A stretch of 64,000 bases of DNA from DATBVX01 sp963810775. Its GTDB lineage: Bacteria > Pseudomonadota > Gammaproteobacteria > Steroidobacterales > Steroidobacteraceae. The stretch spans positions 62,001 through 126,000 of the forward strand of contig CAWEOT010000005.1 of the NCBI GenBank assembly GCA_963810775.1. Direction: 5' to 3'. The position numbers and the translations under genes were made by a program. Below, piece by piece: positions 1 to 9,042 of this stretch; within the stretch, counting starts at the first letter, position 1, and the number at the start of each line of letters is the position of its first letter. Under the pieces are notes generated by a model. That model worked only from the letters and a program-made list of their open reading frames with translations, had not been told where the DNA came from and did not search any database.

Positions 1-1808
1 GCGATTCCCGCGAGGTAGTTGCCCTGCGCACGGCCCGCGGCGGCGAGTCGTGTGTTGAGAGCATCGATGCGCGGCTTCAGTGCTGCAACGCGCGTGGCAA
101 ATCCGGCGGTGTCATTCGGGAAACTGTCGCGCGCCTGCTGAACGCGTAACCAGCGCTTTTCCATTTCGCGCAGCGCCAGATCGAGGTCCTTCAGGCTGCG
201 CCGCGTAGTCCAGATGCGCGCCTTGTAGCTTTCGTTGAGCTGCCAGGACAGCACGCCCTTCAGCAAATGCACTTTGTCGCGTGTTTCATCGAGCGAGCGA
301 TCGTCAATCTGCGCCGCGAGTGTATCCTCGAGGCTCAGGATCCTGGACCACATCTCCTGCTCGTGAGCCGTCGCAAGGGCGACCACATCGCCAGAGTGCT
401 CCGCTGAACTGAGCCGGGATTCGAGCTCGACACGCTTGCCCTGCAACTCCTTCGGATCCACGCCAGCGAGGCTGGCATCGATCTTGGGCAGACGCTGAGC
501 GTACGCGGCCTGGCGCGTATCGACCATGTCGCCGAACGCGACCAGGCTCCGCGACCATTCCGCGAGATTACGCTGCATGAAATTCAGGTCGCGATAATTC
601 TTGAGCCCCTCCTGGAATTCGTTGCCGGCAAGCAGGTGATACAGGTAGCGCGACTCCGGCGCCTGCGGCAGATTTTCCAGTTGCCAGAACCAGCCCTGGT
701 TGCCCGCGCGATCGTGTGTGAGCAGCGTATCGAGCAGTTTCCCGTTGCGGATCGCCACGATCGACTCGTCGATGCGAGCCGATTCGTCCGAGTACGAAAG
801 GATCGCGGTGTTGTAGTAATCGGCGGCCTGCGCATTGGCATTGAGTTTCGCGAACGCAAACGGCACGGCCAGGTATGACTCCTGGACCGCGGCATCGAGA
901 AGATTGCGCCGGTGCAGCTCCATCCACGGCACCAACGCCTCGCGATAATTCTTTTCGGCCGACTCGGCCCAACCGACTGCCAGCAGTGCCTTGTTGGACT
1001 GCGCACCCTGCAGCCGCACTCGCTGCAGAACCGGCTTCGCATTGGCGGCCTGATCGGTTTGCAGGTATGCATAGCCGAGCGCCAGGTTCGCCTTGTCACG
1101 CAGCGCGAGCAGTTCCTCGTCGCTGGTCTGCATCCGGCCGACGCCATCGAGCATCGTCGCCGCATCATTCATCCGTCCCTTGCGGACCAGCGCGACGCCA
1201 AGGTTGAATTGCGCGTACGCGGTCCAGTCCGGCGGGCCGCGCCAGCCGTTGAGCTCGGCGATCGCATCGTCATAGCGGCCCTGCTGAATCAGCACCTGCG
1301 CGAGCAGGTTGCGCTTCTCGGCTTCCAGCCGGGGCGGAAGCTCACCTTTGACCTTGCGCAGCGCGCCCTCGGCCTGTGACCAGTAGCTGCGCTGGTACCA
1401 GACCTTGCCAAGGTAGAACCAGGCGCGGTTGGCGACGGAAGGAGAGACGTTACGCGCCAGCAGCCGCTCGAAAATCTTGCCCGCCTCGAGATGCTCGCCG
1501 TAGGACAGATAGAGTCCGCCAAGAAGCAGTTCGGCTTCATCCGCGTGGTGTGAAACCCGACCCTTGTCCTGCGCGGCACGCAAGCGGGTCAGGGCATTGA
1601 AGTAATCGTCCTGGTAGAAATAGAAGAGTACGTCGCCGTAATACAGATCCTTGATCGTAGTCGGTGCCAGTGTGCCGCTCGGCGGCGTAGCGGCGGCGGG
1701 CGTAGCGGCCGCGGGCGCAGCAGCTGCGCCCGGCTCCTCTGCGGCGCCGACGCGACTGGCCAGCGCCCACACGGCGAGCGCCACAATGCTTGCGCGCCGC
1801 AAGCGCAC
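1..1808 (-). CDS. Exported TPR-repeat protein, 3' end outside window
   Basis: The frame is open from a GTG at 1808 to the left edge, about 602 codons, so the C-terminus is missing. The N-terminus is a signal peptide (a few Arg, then an Ala/Leu/Val core ending near VGA-AEE) followed by an Ala/Pro-rich linker. After that come helical TPR-like units such as YDDAIAELNGW and ANAKPVLQRV. The last third is rich in Glu, Gln and Arg and may form a coiled coil. The start lies 3 bp after the stop of the upstream exported protein, so the two are co-transcribed and probably act together in the periplasm. The function is unknown to me. TPR arrays usually scaffold protein contacts. I am confident that it is a real gene and less sure of the exact start. 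Confidence 0.8.
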   Translation of the reverse strand, partial: MRLRRASIVALAVWALASRVGAAEEPGAAAAPAAATPAAATPPSGTLAPTTIKDLYYGDVLFYFYQDDYFNALTRLRAAQDKGRVSHHADEAELLLGGLYLSYGEHLEAGKIFERLLARNVSPSVANRAWFYLGKVWYQRSYWSQAEGALRKVKGELPPRLEAEKRNLLAQVLIQQGRYDDAIAELNGWRGPPDWTAYAQFNLGVALVRKGRMNDAATMLDGVGRMQTSDEELLALRDKANLALGYAYLQTDQAANAKPVLQRVRLQGAQSNKALLAVGWAESAEKNYREALVPWMELHRRNLLDAAVQESYLAVPFAFAKLNANAQAADYYNTAILSYSDESARIDESIVAIRNGKLLDTLLTHDRAGNQGWFWQLENLPQAPESRYLYHLLAGNEFQEGLKNYRDLNFMQRNLAEWSRSLVAFGDMVDTRQAAYAQRLPKIDASLAGVDPKELQGKRVELESRLSSAEHSGDVVALATAHEQEMWSRILSLEDTLAAQIDDRSLDETRDKVHLLKGVLSWQLNESYKARIWTTRRSLKDLDLALREMEKRWLRVQQARDSFPNDTAGFATRVAALKPRIDALNTRLAAAGRAQGNYLAGI

Positions 1809-1811
1809 GCC

Positions 1812-2408
1812 CTACTCCCACTCCTTGATGACGAATTCGGGCTGCATCTTGCGCACCCGGTCGCTGATCTTGAGCTCGACATACTTGGCGCCGATGCTCT
1901 TTTCGAACTTGACTGTCGCGCCACGCTTGTAGTCGCGCTCATGCGTGCCCTTGCCCGTGAAGAAGGCGACCAGCTCGTGCTTGCCGACCTTGAGATTGCC
2001 GAGATACACGCGGTGTACGCCGCCGCGCATCAGCGCTTCGGCTTCGCGTTGCGTATAGAGGTAGTTGGCAACTTCATCATCATCGATCTTGAGGGTCACG
2101 GAATCGACGGCGAAAAAATCCCCGACATCGAGAGAGACGAAAACTGCGATCTGGGTGTTCGCCGGGAACAGCAGCTCTTCTTCGAGCACGAACAGATCCT
2201 TGTTGAGCTCGACGACGTCGGTCTTGAGCGCCTGCACCTCCTGATCGAGGCTTTTGAAATCGCCCGGCACGGCGCCCTCAGTCTGAGCAGCAGGTGGCGT
2301 GGCTGCGGGCGGGTTCACGGCCGGCGCAGCCTCGTCGGCTGATGCAGCCGCGCACAGCAGTGCCAACGACGCGACGCTGACGCGCCACAGCCTTCTCAGG
2401 TGCCGCAC
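1812..2408 (-). CDS. Small exported protein of unknown function, paired with TPR gene
   Basis: This protein is about 198 aa from a GTG at 2408, which has GGAG 7 nt upstream; a GTG at 2456 in the same frame has no such site. It has an Arg-rich n-region, a hydrophobic core and a probable AxA cleavage site (AAASA-DEAAP), then a Pro/Ala-rich stretch. A short coiled-coil segment (LDQEVQALKTDVVELNKDL) precedes a compact globular domain with many beta-type residues. The gene sits directly before the TPR protein with 3 bp between stop and start. I recall homologues being given unrelated automatic names, so I do not assign a function. A periplasmic or cell-surface partner of the TPR protein is a reasonable inference. 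Confidence 0.75.
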   Translation of the reverse strand: MRHLRRLWRVSVASLALLCAAASADEAAPAVNPPAATPPAAQTEGAVPGDFKSLDQEVQALKTDVVELNKDLFVLEEELLFPANTQIAVFVSLDVGDFFAVDSVTLKIDDDEVANYLYTQREAEALMRGGVHRVYLGNLKVGKHELVAFFTGKGTHERDYKRGATVKFEKSIGAKYVELKISDRVRKMQPEFVIKEWE

Positions 2409-2494
2409 ACCGCGGTCTCCACGTAAGGAATCATTGCGCGATCGCACTTCCGGCACCTCATCGATGAGATTTCAGGACTGTTGCAAGACAGTGT

Positions 2495-3061
2495 CTACTC
2501 GTTCAGGAGACGGCGCAGTTCCGCTAGGTAAGGCTGTTCCTTGCCTGCCTGGTAGTCGCTGTGCACGTACCTCACGATGCCGGCACGATCGATGAGCACG
2601 CTCATAGGCAGCTCGCCCAGGAGGTACTTGGGCGCGACGCTCTTGTCGGGATCGAGCATCACCGGGTAGGTCACGTTCAACGCGCGCGCCACATCGACAG
2701 CGCGCGAGGCGTCGTCATCGACGTTGATGCCGAGCACGACGAACCCGGCGCTGCGATACGTGGCATAGAGACGGTCGAGCTGTGGCATCTCCTGGCGGCA
2801 CGAGCCGCACCAGCTCGCCCAGAAGTTCAGCATGACCACTTCGCCGAGGTATTCCGACAGACGCAGGTTCGCGCCTGCGAGGCTCTTCAGTACGAAATCC
2901 GGAGCCGTGGCTCCGGCAAGGTCGGCACGGGCATCGTGCGAATCGAGCACCAGACCGAGGAGCACGATTGCGCAAGCCGTGCGAACACAGTTGCCCGTTC
3001 TTGGTAAGAAACGCTTGGTCCGCGCAGTGAGTGAATTTCGAAACGAATACATCCGCACCAT
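2495..3061 (-). CDS. TlpA-like thiol-disulfide oxidoreductase (WCGSC)
   Basis: Residues after the signal or anchor segment (VRTACAIVLLGLVLDSHDARA) form a thioredoxin fold of the TlpA/ResA/AhpC-TSA type: APDFVLKSLAG, LNFWASWCGSCRQEMPQ (redox cysteines about residues 85 and 88), then a cis-Pro loop at ELPMSVLID. The inter-cysteine dipeptide is GS instead of the usual GP. I chose ATG 3061, which has GGAGG 14 nt upstream; an earlier in-frame start exists at 3139. Family members reduce or oxidise disulfides in periplasmic proteins, classically apocytochrome c. It lies 86 bp before the exported protein and TPR pair, and downstream of an operon encoding CxxCH proteins, which fits a role in maturing or protecting them. 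Confidence 0.85.
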   Translation of the reverse strand: MVRMYSFRNSLTARTKRFLPRTGNCVRTACAIVLLGLVLDSHDARADLAGATAPDFVLKSLAGANLRLSEYLGEVVMLNFWASWCGSCRQEMPQLDRLYATYRSAGFVVLGINVDDDASRAVDVARALNVTYPVMLDPDKSVAPKYLLGELPMSVLIDRAGIVRYVHSDYQAGKEQPYLAELRRLLNE

Positions 3062-3241
3062 CTCGCTGATTTCAGCCTCCGGCACGCGAGTGAGGGAGCT
3101 TACACGCCGGGCGAACATAATACGCGACCGCGCGCACAATCCCGCCGTCGCTGCTTAGCGACAAACGCAGCGAATACAGCGACCTGCGGATGCGAAGGGC
3201 CGCTGTTGGAGCCGCTGTCAGACGGAGGTGAACCGAGTAAC

Positions 3242-4822
3242 TCAGCCGCCGATCGTGCCGTTGACGATCTGATTGAACGCCGTGAGGCTGTCGCGCAGCG
3301 TCGTGCTCCCCAGACCGTGACTCGGGAAGAGCGTCGGAAACTGGCCCTGCTCACCGTGCAGTGCCATGTAGTTCAGGATCACAGTTTCCACCAGCAGGTT
3401 GACTGCATTCGCGCCGGGGTGTGATGCAGTCTCAACGTCGCCACTCGCGCGATAGTAGCCAATCTGCTTGCCGGTAGCCGCGCCGCTGCCGAACAACGTT
3501 GGACGACTGGCCGGATTGAAGACCAGGATCATTGATGCCGCAGTCGACTGGTTATCTCCGGTCCAGACACCCTTGCCGCGTCCACCGGTGGAACTGTCGA
3601 TCATACCGTTGCTGGAAAGCGAGCCATCGCTGAAAACATAGACCATCAGCGGCTTGCCGCGGCGCGCTGCATATTCCAGGCACGCGCCCATGCAGACCCC
3701 GGCACGGAAATCACGCTCCTCGCCGGTGGAACGATCGCCGGTGTGGTAGTCGAAGCCGCCCATCGTGATGGTGCCGGCGCCGGCGAAGCCGTTGATGACC
3801 AGCTTCATCACCGCGGCCGTCTTCTCGAATTCTTCGTCAGAGTCGAACTCCGCATCTGTAAAGATGCCGCCAGCACCTTTGATGTCCGGGTCGGCCACTG
3901 GGTTGATTGCCGCCGGGCTGCTGAACTGCTCGGTGAGATCCGCGGCCTTCACATAGCCGCAGCGCACCAGCTTCTTGGTGTCGGCATCCTGTAGTGCCGG
4001 GAGCTGGGTATCCACGACACCAAGCTTGCTGACGCTGAGGCGCGCCATCGACTCCATTACCGCCACCGTATCCGCCGGGGGCAGCAACGTAGCGAGCTGT
4101 CCCGTGTCCACCAGGCCGGTCGCATCCGTGGTGCGATCCACCTTCGTCGGCCGTATCTTGGGATCGAGCATCATCGCGGGCGCCATTGAGTTGCCACCCG
4201 AATCCGAGTTGCGCGACCCAATGAGAGTGAGCAGCTGTCCGTTGGCACCGGCCTTGGCGATGCCATACATGGGATTGTGTGGGTTGTTGCCGGTATCGTT
4301 TTCAGAACGTGCCGCAATCACCGCACCATTGGTGCCCGCTATGGCCGCGGCGCTGAGCTTGGTCATCATGCCGCGCAGGAACGCGCTGTCAGTGTGGAAC
4401 GCAAGCCCCAGCCGCTGATCGATGAAATTGGTCACCGAGCTCGCGGGGGTCATGTTCCCGGGAAGGCCGAGCTTCGAATAGCCGGCGGTGGACAGCAAAT
4501 CGAGCTGACCACCCTGCTGGCCCACGAGCGCATTGGACCCTGCGATGTTTGCGCCGCCCGCGAGATCGAAGCAAATGAATGGAATCTTGCCCGCGCCCTG
4601 CTGAATGTTGCAGAGATTGCCCGGATTGACGTCCGGCGATAGCGCGCGCGCGAGGCGCGGATTCAGAAGCAAGCCGAGCGCCGCCGGCGCCATCACGGTC
4701 GCCGCACCCGTCATGAATCCCTGCGAGATGAAATCGCGACGGGTCACCGGCCGCCTGTGATCCGGATGCTTGAGCGGCTCATTCAGTCCCAACGGCCGGC
4801 GCTTTCCGTATCTCTTGCTCAT
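3242..4822 (-). CDS. Tat-exported DUF1501-like protein (third gene of CxxCH operon)
   Basis: This protein has about 526 aa from an ATG at 4822 preceded by a GAGAG site. Earlier in-frame codons would overlap the upstream gene. A twin-arginine signal is clear: TRRDFISQG around residues 27-35, followed by a hydrophobic stretch ending in ARA. The mature part has features of the DUF1501 / alkaline-phosphatase-like superfamily: LAGGANIAGSN near the start, FDYHTGDRSTGEERDFRAG, and MVYVFSDGSLSSNG followed by a Gly-rich GRGKGVWTGDNQST segment. In planctomycetes and other bacteria, DUF1501 proteins are encoded beside cytochrome-like PSD1/DUF1588 proteins, and the same pairing is seen here. Tat export implies folding or cofactor loading in the cytoplasm. 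The substrate is unknown. The gap to the upstream stop is 41 bp. Confidence 0.75.
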   Translation of the reverse strand: MSKRYGKRRPLGLNEPLKHPDHRRPVTRRDFISQGFMTGAATVMAPAALGLLLNPRLARALSPDVNPGNLCNIQQGAGKIPFICFDLAGGANIAGSNALVGQQGGQLDLLSTAGYSKLGLPGNMTPASSVTNFIDQRLGLAFHTDSAFLRGMMTKLSAAAIAGTNGAVIAARSENDTGNNPHNPMYGIAKAGANGQLLTLIGSRNSDSGGNSMAPAMMLDPKIRPTKVDRTTDATGLVDTGQLATLLPPADTVAVMESMARLSVSKLGVVDTQLPALQDADTKKLVRCGYVKAADLTEQFSSPAAINPVADPDIKGAGGIFTDAEFDSDEEFEKTAAVMKLVINGFAGAGTITMGGFDYHTGDRSTGEERDFRAGVCMGACLEYAARRGKPLMVYVFSDGSLSSNGMIDSSTGGRGKGVWTGDNQSTAASMILVFNPASRPTLFGSGAATGKQIGYYRASGDVETASHPGANAVNLLVETVILNYMALHGEQGQFPTLFPSHGLGSTTLRDSLTAFNQIVNGTIGG

Positions 4823-4863
4823 GATTGCTCTCTCTAGTTCCTCGAACCCGAGGGTTCGACCAG

Positions 4864-7350
4864 TTACTGGATCAGTGCGGCGCCATTGCCGATGGCCGCG
4901 GCGCAAGTGGCCTTCACGACCGTCGCCGTACGCGGCGGAGTACAACCGCTCGGGCACAGGCGCCCGATCAGGTTGTTGAGCTCAGTGTGCACATCGGTCG
5001 GATTCGGCTGCGACGCCAGGCCGGTGCCGATTACGCGGCTCACCAGCGGATTGATCACCTGGTCGCGCTCCGGCTGGCTCGACAGCGAGCCATTAAAGTT
5101 GAAGCCCGGGAAGTAGCTGGCGCGTAGACCCGTGTCGTCAACCAGGGTGTTGCAGTACGCGATCGCAAGCTGGGCGATGCCCACCTGATGGGCGGACAGG
5201 AAGCCCTGGATGCTCTCTACCGTCGGCAACTGCTGCTTCACAGTGTCGTAGGTCTGCTTGACGGCATTCGGACTCACACTGGTGAGCGCGGCCATCGACG
5301 CGTTGATCTCGTCGAAGGTCTTCACGCCGATATCGGACGGACGCGGCACCGGGGCGGGCGGAGCCGGGGTCAGCGGCGCTGGTTCGGTCCTCACGTTCGT
5401 GTTGGTGCCGAGCACATCGAAGCTCAGGAAGAACAGGTCATCCGCCGGACCCTTCTCGAGCGACACGATGGTTCCAATGCTCGCGAGCGGCTGACCGGTC
5501 GCGGGCGTGTACAGCGAATCACTGATCGCGGTATCGAGCGTTCGATAGGCCTGCCCCACCGGCAGCTCGATGCCGTTCTCGCCGATGCGCATCGCCTGGA
5601 GCGGAATGCTGCCGCCTGGCGTCGCACTCGGGTCGAGGCTGATGAAGGTCGGCTTGTTGAAGAGGTAGCTGTAGCTGTCGTACTGGCTCACCTCGAACAT
5701 GATGTAGCTCTGCGGCACGTTGACGAGGTGCGAGACGCTGAACAACATGAAATAACGCTCGCCGACACCGGCCGCGAAGTTCTGCTGGATCTGCGCCGGG
5801 GTCAGCACGCGGTTGTGGATCACCACCAGGCGGTAAAGACCCGTGAACTGGCGATTGCCGGACACTTCGTTGCCGAGCACGAAGGCGAAGGTATCGTCCC
5901 AATCGCTCAGGCTCGCATTGCCCGCGGCATCGCGATCGCCCGTATCTTCGCCATTGACATAGACGCGCCGGCCATTGACCGGATCGAAAGTAACGACGAT
6001 GTGCTGCAGCGTCGCCTGCAGGTCTTCATCGTCCGCATCGGTCACCAGCGAGGGCGTACCGTTGCCATCCGTCGCCGAGCTGCGATTCGCGAAGTCGAGC
6101 TGGTACTGTTGCTGCGCCAGCGTGAAATTGCGCGCCATGTTGCCACCGGAGTAGCTGACGATGTTCGCGTCCTCCTGCATCACGTTGGCAGCCGCAACCC
6201 ACGCTTCGATACTGTACTCACCGGTCGCGGTGATCAGGTCGTGCAGCTTCTTGCTGGTGCCGGTAGCACCCTGCGCCTTGCCGCCAGTCTTGACGTTGAT
6301 ACCCCAGCCGCCGACCCAGGTGACATCACCGGAGAGCGTCAGGTTGAGCGCGGGTTCGACGCCGCTGGTGTCGTAGGCGGTCGCGCCGCTGCCGGTCTTG
6401 AACTCCCACTTGGCAATCGCGTTGCCGTCGAAGCGGCTGCCGCCGCTCGCGACGGTGCTGTCATAAAGAGTGAGTGCCTTGCTGATTTTCAGCGCAGGAT
6501 CGATCTGCGTGAGCGGGATCTGTGCGACCAGCGCTTCGATTGCGGTCTGCATGCGGCTCGCACTGCCCGGGCAGTCGGGGGCGCCGCCGGCCGGAATGGC
6601 CCAGCAGTTGTGGAACTCATCGCGCAGACGCACCACCAGGCGCGATTGTGCAGGATTGTCCAGGTTGATCTTGGTCTTCGCCGCAGCATAGGACTCGTCA
6701 ATGTCCGCGGCCGCGAAGAATGGTGATTGAGGTGTTACCGCATCCGAAGTATGGCAGCGTGAGCAGAACTGCGTCAGCAGATCGTGCACGCCTGCATAGG
6801 CTGCGGGCGGCGTCGCGGGGAAATTGCGGCTCGCGGCCACGTCCTTCAGCGGCGGGGGTAGCAGCTTGATCTGCGTTCCGCCACCCGCGGCAGCGCCCGC
6901 CCAGTTGGTGATCCAGGTGGTCAGAATGTCCGCGCAGGCGGAGGCCGAGCCGAGCCAGCAGTTGTGACCTCCGCCGACCTTCAGCACCATGCGCGACTGC
7001 GAAGGATCGGTCAGATTCACGACCGTGTTGGCCGCGTCGTAAGCGAGATTCACGTCATCCGGGCGCGCGAACATCGGAGTCTGGCCACCCACGGTGTGGC
7101 ATTGGCCGCAGCGATTCGTCGCCTTGATGTTTTCCCAAAGGTTGATGCGAAACGCCTGCACGTCCGCAGTCGCGGGCGGCGGACCCGAATACGTCGGCTG
7201 ATTAGGCGGAGTGGTAACCGGGTTGACTACGGTTTCCGGGCCGCCACCGCTGCATGCCGAGAGCGCAAGTGCCGTGAGCGCGACGAGGAAACCGGCGCGC
7301 CGCATCCGCGCTGCCGGAAAATCCTGAGTCCTGATGACCGATGAGCTCAT
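4864..7350 (-). CDS. Lipoprotein with two CxxCH motifs and a LamG-like domain
   Basis: The ATG at 7350 has GGGAGAGGA just upstream and follows the previous stop by 11 bp. The N-terminus has a lipobox (LSAC-SGGG), so it should be lipid-anchored. CGQCH (about residue 81) and CSRCH (about 196) are c-type haem attachment motifs. Each is followed by repeated wording of the kind DPxQSRxVxKVxxxHNCW, so residues 60-290 look like two copies of one cytochrome unit. Residues about 300-500 match a concanavalin-A/LamG fold (YSIEAWVAAANV, HIVVTFDPVNGRRVYVNGEDTGD, YRLVVIHNRVLTPAQI). The C-terminal third is unassigned. It is probably an envelope electron carrier with a carbohydrate- or protein-binding domain. 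I am sure of the domains; the role is inference. Confidence 0.8.
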   Translation of the reverse strand: MSSSVIRTQDFPAARMRRAGFLVALTALALSACSGGGPETVVNPVTTPPNQPTYSGPPPATADVQAFRINLWENIKATNRCGQCHTVGGQTPMFARPDDVNLAYDAANTVVNLTDPSQSRMVLKVGGGHNCWLGSASACADILTTWITNWAGAAAGGGTQIKLLPPPLKDVAASRNFPATPPAAYAGVHDLLTQFCSRCHTSDAVTPQSPFFAAADIDESYAAAKTKINLDNPAQSRLVVRLRDEFHNCWAIPAGGAPDCPGSASRMQTAIEALVAQIPLTQIDPALKISKALTLYDSTVASGGSRFDGNAIAKWEFKTGSGATAYDTSGVEPALNLTLSGDVTWVGGWGINVKTGGKAQGATGTSKKLHDLITATGEYSIEAWVAAANVMQEDANIVSYSGGNMARNFTLAQQQYQLDFANRSSATDGNGTPSLVTDADDEDLQATLQHIVVTFDPVNGRRVYVNGEDTGDRDAAGNASLSDWDDTFAFVLGNEVSGNRQFTGLYRLVVIHNRVLTPAQIQQNFAAGVGERYFMLFSVSHLVNVPQSYIMFEVSQYDSYSYLFNKPTFISLDPSATPGGSIPLQAMRIGENGIELPVGQAYRTLDTAISDSLYTPATGQPLASIGTIVSLEKGPADDLFFLSFDVLGTNTNVRTEPAPLTPAPPAPVPRPSDIGVKTFDEINASMAALTSVSPNAVKQTYDTVKQQLPTVESIQGFLSAHQVGIAQLAIAYCNTLVDDTGLRASYFPGFNFNGSLSSQPERDQVINPLVSRVIGTGLASQPNPTDVHTELNNLIGRLCPSGCTPPRTATVVKATCAAAIGNGAALIQ

Positions 7351-7361
7351 GGTCCTCTCCC

Positions 7362-8555
7362 TCACTGGCCTTTGCAGTAGACGGCTGCTTCGGCGAACAC
7401 GCGCTTCAAGCTGTAGTTGTTCGCCTTGAAGACGCCGACAATCCGCCCGACCTCGTTGCGATCGGTCTGATCGCTCGGATCGCGGAAGCAGACGTTACGG
7501 AATGCTTTTTCGACCTGGCACTGTGCGAAGGCTTCGCTGCCCGCGAATTCCTGGCCCAGTGACTTGGCGCCGTCGCCACTGCCGCTCAATGTTGACGACC
7601 AGCCGAGCAGTGCATTCGGCCCCTGCCGCCAGCGGTTATCCCAGTGATCGTCAGGCGTGACGTAACCCGGCTTGAAGTTGTCCATGTTGATGAGGTACTT
7701 CGGCTGCACCTGCCCGGGCGTGTAAACAAGCCGGCCAGAAGTCTCGTCGTAGTTATAGAAGGCGAAAGCCTGCGCCATCGGGTCCATGCCGCTGTGGCAG
7801 CCAATACAGTTGTTCAGAAAGATGCGGCTGTCGCCGCCGGGGCTGCGGCTCACGTCCTGGCGGATACGATCCGGCGGGCGCGAGGTGTCATGAATCTGCT
7901 CGAGGTCATGACACAGGTGATTCATGAGTGTGAAGCGGAACATCGCGCGGTTGGTGCCAGCGATGAAGAACGCCTCCGATGCTGCGCGGCTCGTTATTAC
8001 GCCGGCAGTCGCGGCCGCAGGAATCCCTGTCAGCGCCGACTGCATCTGCTGGCTCAGCACGGTCCTGAGGTCTGCGTTCTGATCTTCCATCGCCTGGTAG
8101 TGGAGGTTGTTGGCCGGCGAAAAGGCGGGCGAGATGCCCTGCCCCGTATAGAGAATGTCGGCCGACAGCACCTGGTTGAACGGCACGTCGTCGCGCACCA
8201 TGCCGATGACGGTGGCGGTGTAATCGTTGAGCGGTGCAAAGACTGTCTGGTCGCGATTGGTCCAAGGTGTCGCGAAATTCTTGAGCGTGACCGAGTAGAA
8301 CGCGCTTGAGGTCGGACTCATGGGATCAATCGCGCGCAACGCCGCGTTGAGCGCACTGCCTCCTACGATGTCCGCCTCCATCTGGTTGAGCACGGTGTCG
8401 CTCGGCGGCGTGCCGACCAGCCGGTCGTGCATGCGCTTCGCCTGTTCGCGCGGACCTGCAACCGCAGTCGCGGTCACGATTGTCAGCAGGCAGCCTGCCA
8501 GGGCTGCGCTGGTCGCGGCTGCGCGCCGCGTCGGGCGTTGTCTCGCCGTGTTCAT
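7362..8555 (-). CDS. DUF1588/PSD1-like exported protein with one CxxCH
   Basis: The start at 8555 has GAGGA upstream, and the N-terminus is a signal sequence (RRAAATSAALAGCLLTIVTATAVAG). The best marker is FLNNCIGCHSGMDPMAQAFA (CxxCH near residue 250) followed by FYNYDE. This resembles the C-terminal haem segment of planctomycete-type cytochrome proteins (DUF1588/DUF1585), in which CxxCHxxxDPxG...ENFD is typical. Upstream of it is MFRFTLMNHLCHDLEQIHDTSRP. The protein (397 aa) is shorter than the planctomycete multidomain forms. It is the first gene of a three-gene leftward operon, 11 bp before the LamG cytochrome-like lipoprotein. Function: probably periplasmic electron transfer or oxidation of an unknown compound. 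Confidence 0.75.
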   Translation of the reverse strand: MNTARQRPTRRAAATSAALAGCLLTIVTATAVAGPREQAKRMHDRLVGTPPSDTVLNQMEADIVGGSALNAALRAIDPMSPTSSAFYSVTLKNFATPWTNRDQTVFAPLNDYTATVIGMVRDDVPFNQVLSADILYTGQGISPAFSPANNLHYQAMEDQNADLRTVLSQQMQSALTGIPAAATAGVITSRAASEAFFIAGTNRAMFRFTLMNHLCHDLEQIHDTSRPPDRIRQDVSRSPGGDSRIFLNNCIGCHSGMDPMAQAFAFYNYDETSGRLVYTPGQVQPKYLINMDNFKPGYVTPDDHWDNRWRQGPNALLGWSSTLSGSGDGAKSLGQEFAGSEAFAQCQVEKAFRNVCFRDPSDQTDRNEVGRIVGVFKANNYSLKRVFAEAAVYCKGQ

Positions 8556-8827
8556 GGGCGTCCTCGTGTGCATGACTTCATCCCAAGTCCACTGAAGTGG
8601 CTTCGCGTCGGGCGGCAATATACGCAGCGGTTGATGCTCGCCGTAATGTCTCAGTACACCGACGTCTCCCACTGGCGACATTACGCAGCACGTCACGCGC
8701 GTGTATAAGCATTGGCATGCACCGCTGCGGGTGATGCTGTTTCCGCGTGCACCACAAGAGTGAGGAAATGGCTGTTTTTATAGTGTCTGGAGCACATCTT
8801 GAAAGTGCGCAAGCATGCTCCGGCACG

Positions 8828-8843
8828 CGTGATGTGAGTCACA
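8828..8843. promoter_or_regulatory. CRP/FNR-family-like site, CGTGA-N6-TCACA
   Basis: The bases CGTGATGTGAGTCACA match the CRP consensus TGTGA-N6-TCACA at nine of ten defined positions. The site lies about 270 bp before the leftward operon start and about 200 bp before the rightward one. No CRP gene is in the window, so the binding protein is inferred. Confidence 0.45.
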
Positions 8844-8933
8844 ACGTGAAGCGCGCACGGTGGCTCCGAGCGCATTACGTTGCGTAGTCGGAGCACTTCA
8901 TGAGCAAAGTCGAGTGCAAGTACTTTTGGAAAC

Positions 8934-8949
8934 TGTGATGACGTTCACG
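8934..8949. promoter_or_regulatory. Second CRP/FNR-family-like site, TGTGA-N6-TCACG
   Basis: TGTGATGACGTTCACG again matches nine of ten consensus positions. Its centre is 106 bp from that of the first site, close to ten helical turns, so both could be occupied on one DNA face. It ends 93 bp before the rightward start codon, a position compatible with activation from upstream. Confidence 0.5.
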
Positions 8950-9013
8950 CGCTGCGCGGGCAGGTGCACAGTGATTGAGTAAAGAAGCCCGCCCGACATG
9001 GGCGAGGCGGAGG

Positions 9014-9034
9014 CGGATCCGGCTCAAGGATCCG
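9014..9034 (+). promoter_or_regulatory. Hairpin abutting the start of the HzsA-like gene
   Basis: CGGATCC (9014-9020) pairs perfectly with GGATCCG (9028-9034) across a 7-nt loop. The hairpin ends 8 nt before the ATG at 9043, so it would cover or sit against the GGGGA ribosome-binding site. It could dampen translation until opened. Confidence 0.4.
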
Positions 9035-9042
9035 GGGATGAC

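Larger units (their letters stand above)
8556..9042. other. Divergent intergenic region between two redox operons
   Basis: This 487-bp stretch separates the leftward CxxCH operon from the rightward HzsA-like operon. I find no credible gene in it. It holds two CRP-like palindromes (8828-8843 and 8934-8949), a GC-rich hairpin with arms at 8956-8961 and 8987-8992, and a second hairpin immediately before the rightward start. It is less GC-rich than the flanking genes around 8755-8790 and 8880-8940, as expected of promoter DNA. Both operons probably start transcription here. Confidence 0.7.

Noticed and set aside
5188..6726. A 512-codon open frame on the plus strand.
   Set aside because: It is antisense to the LamG/CxxCH lipoprotein, has His/Arg/Gln-rich low-information sequence without domains, and results from high GC at third codon positions.
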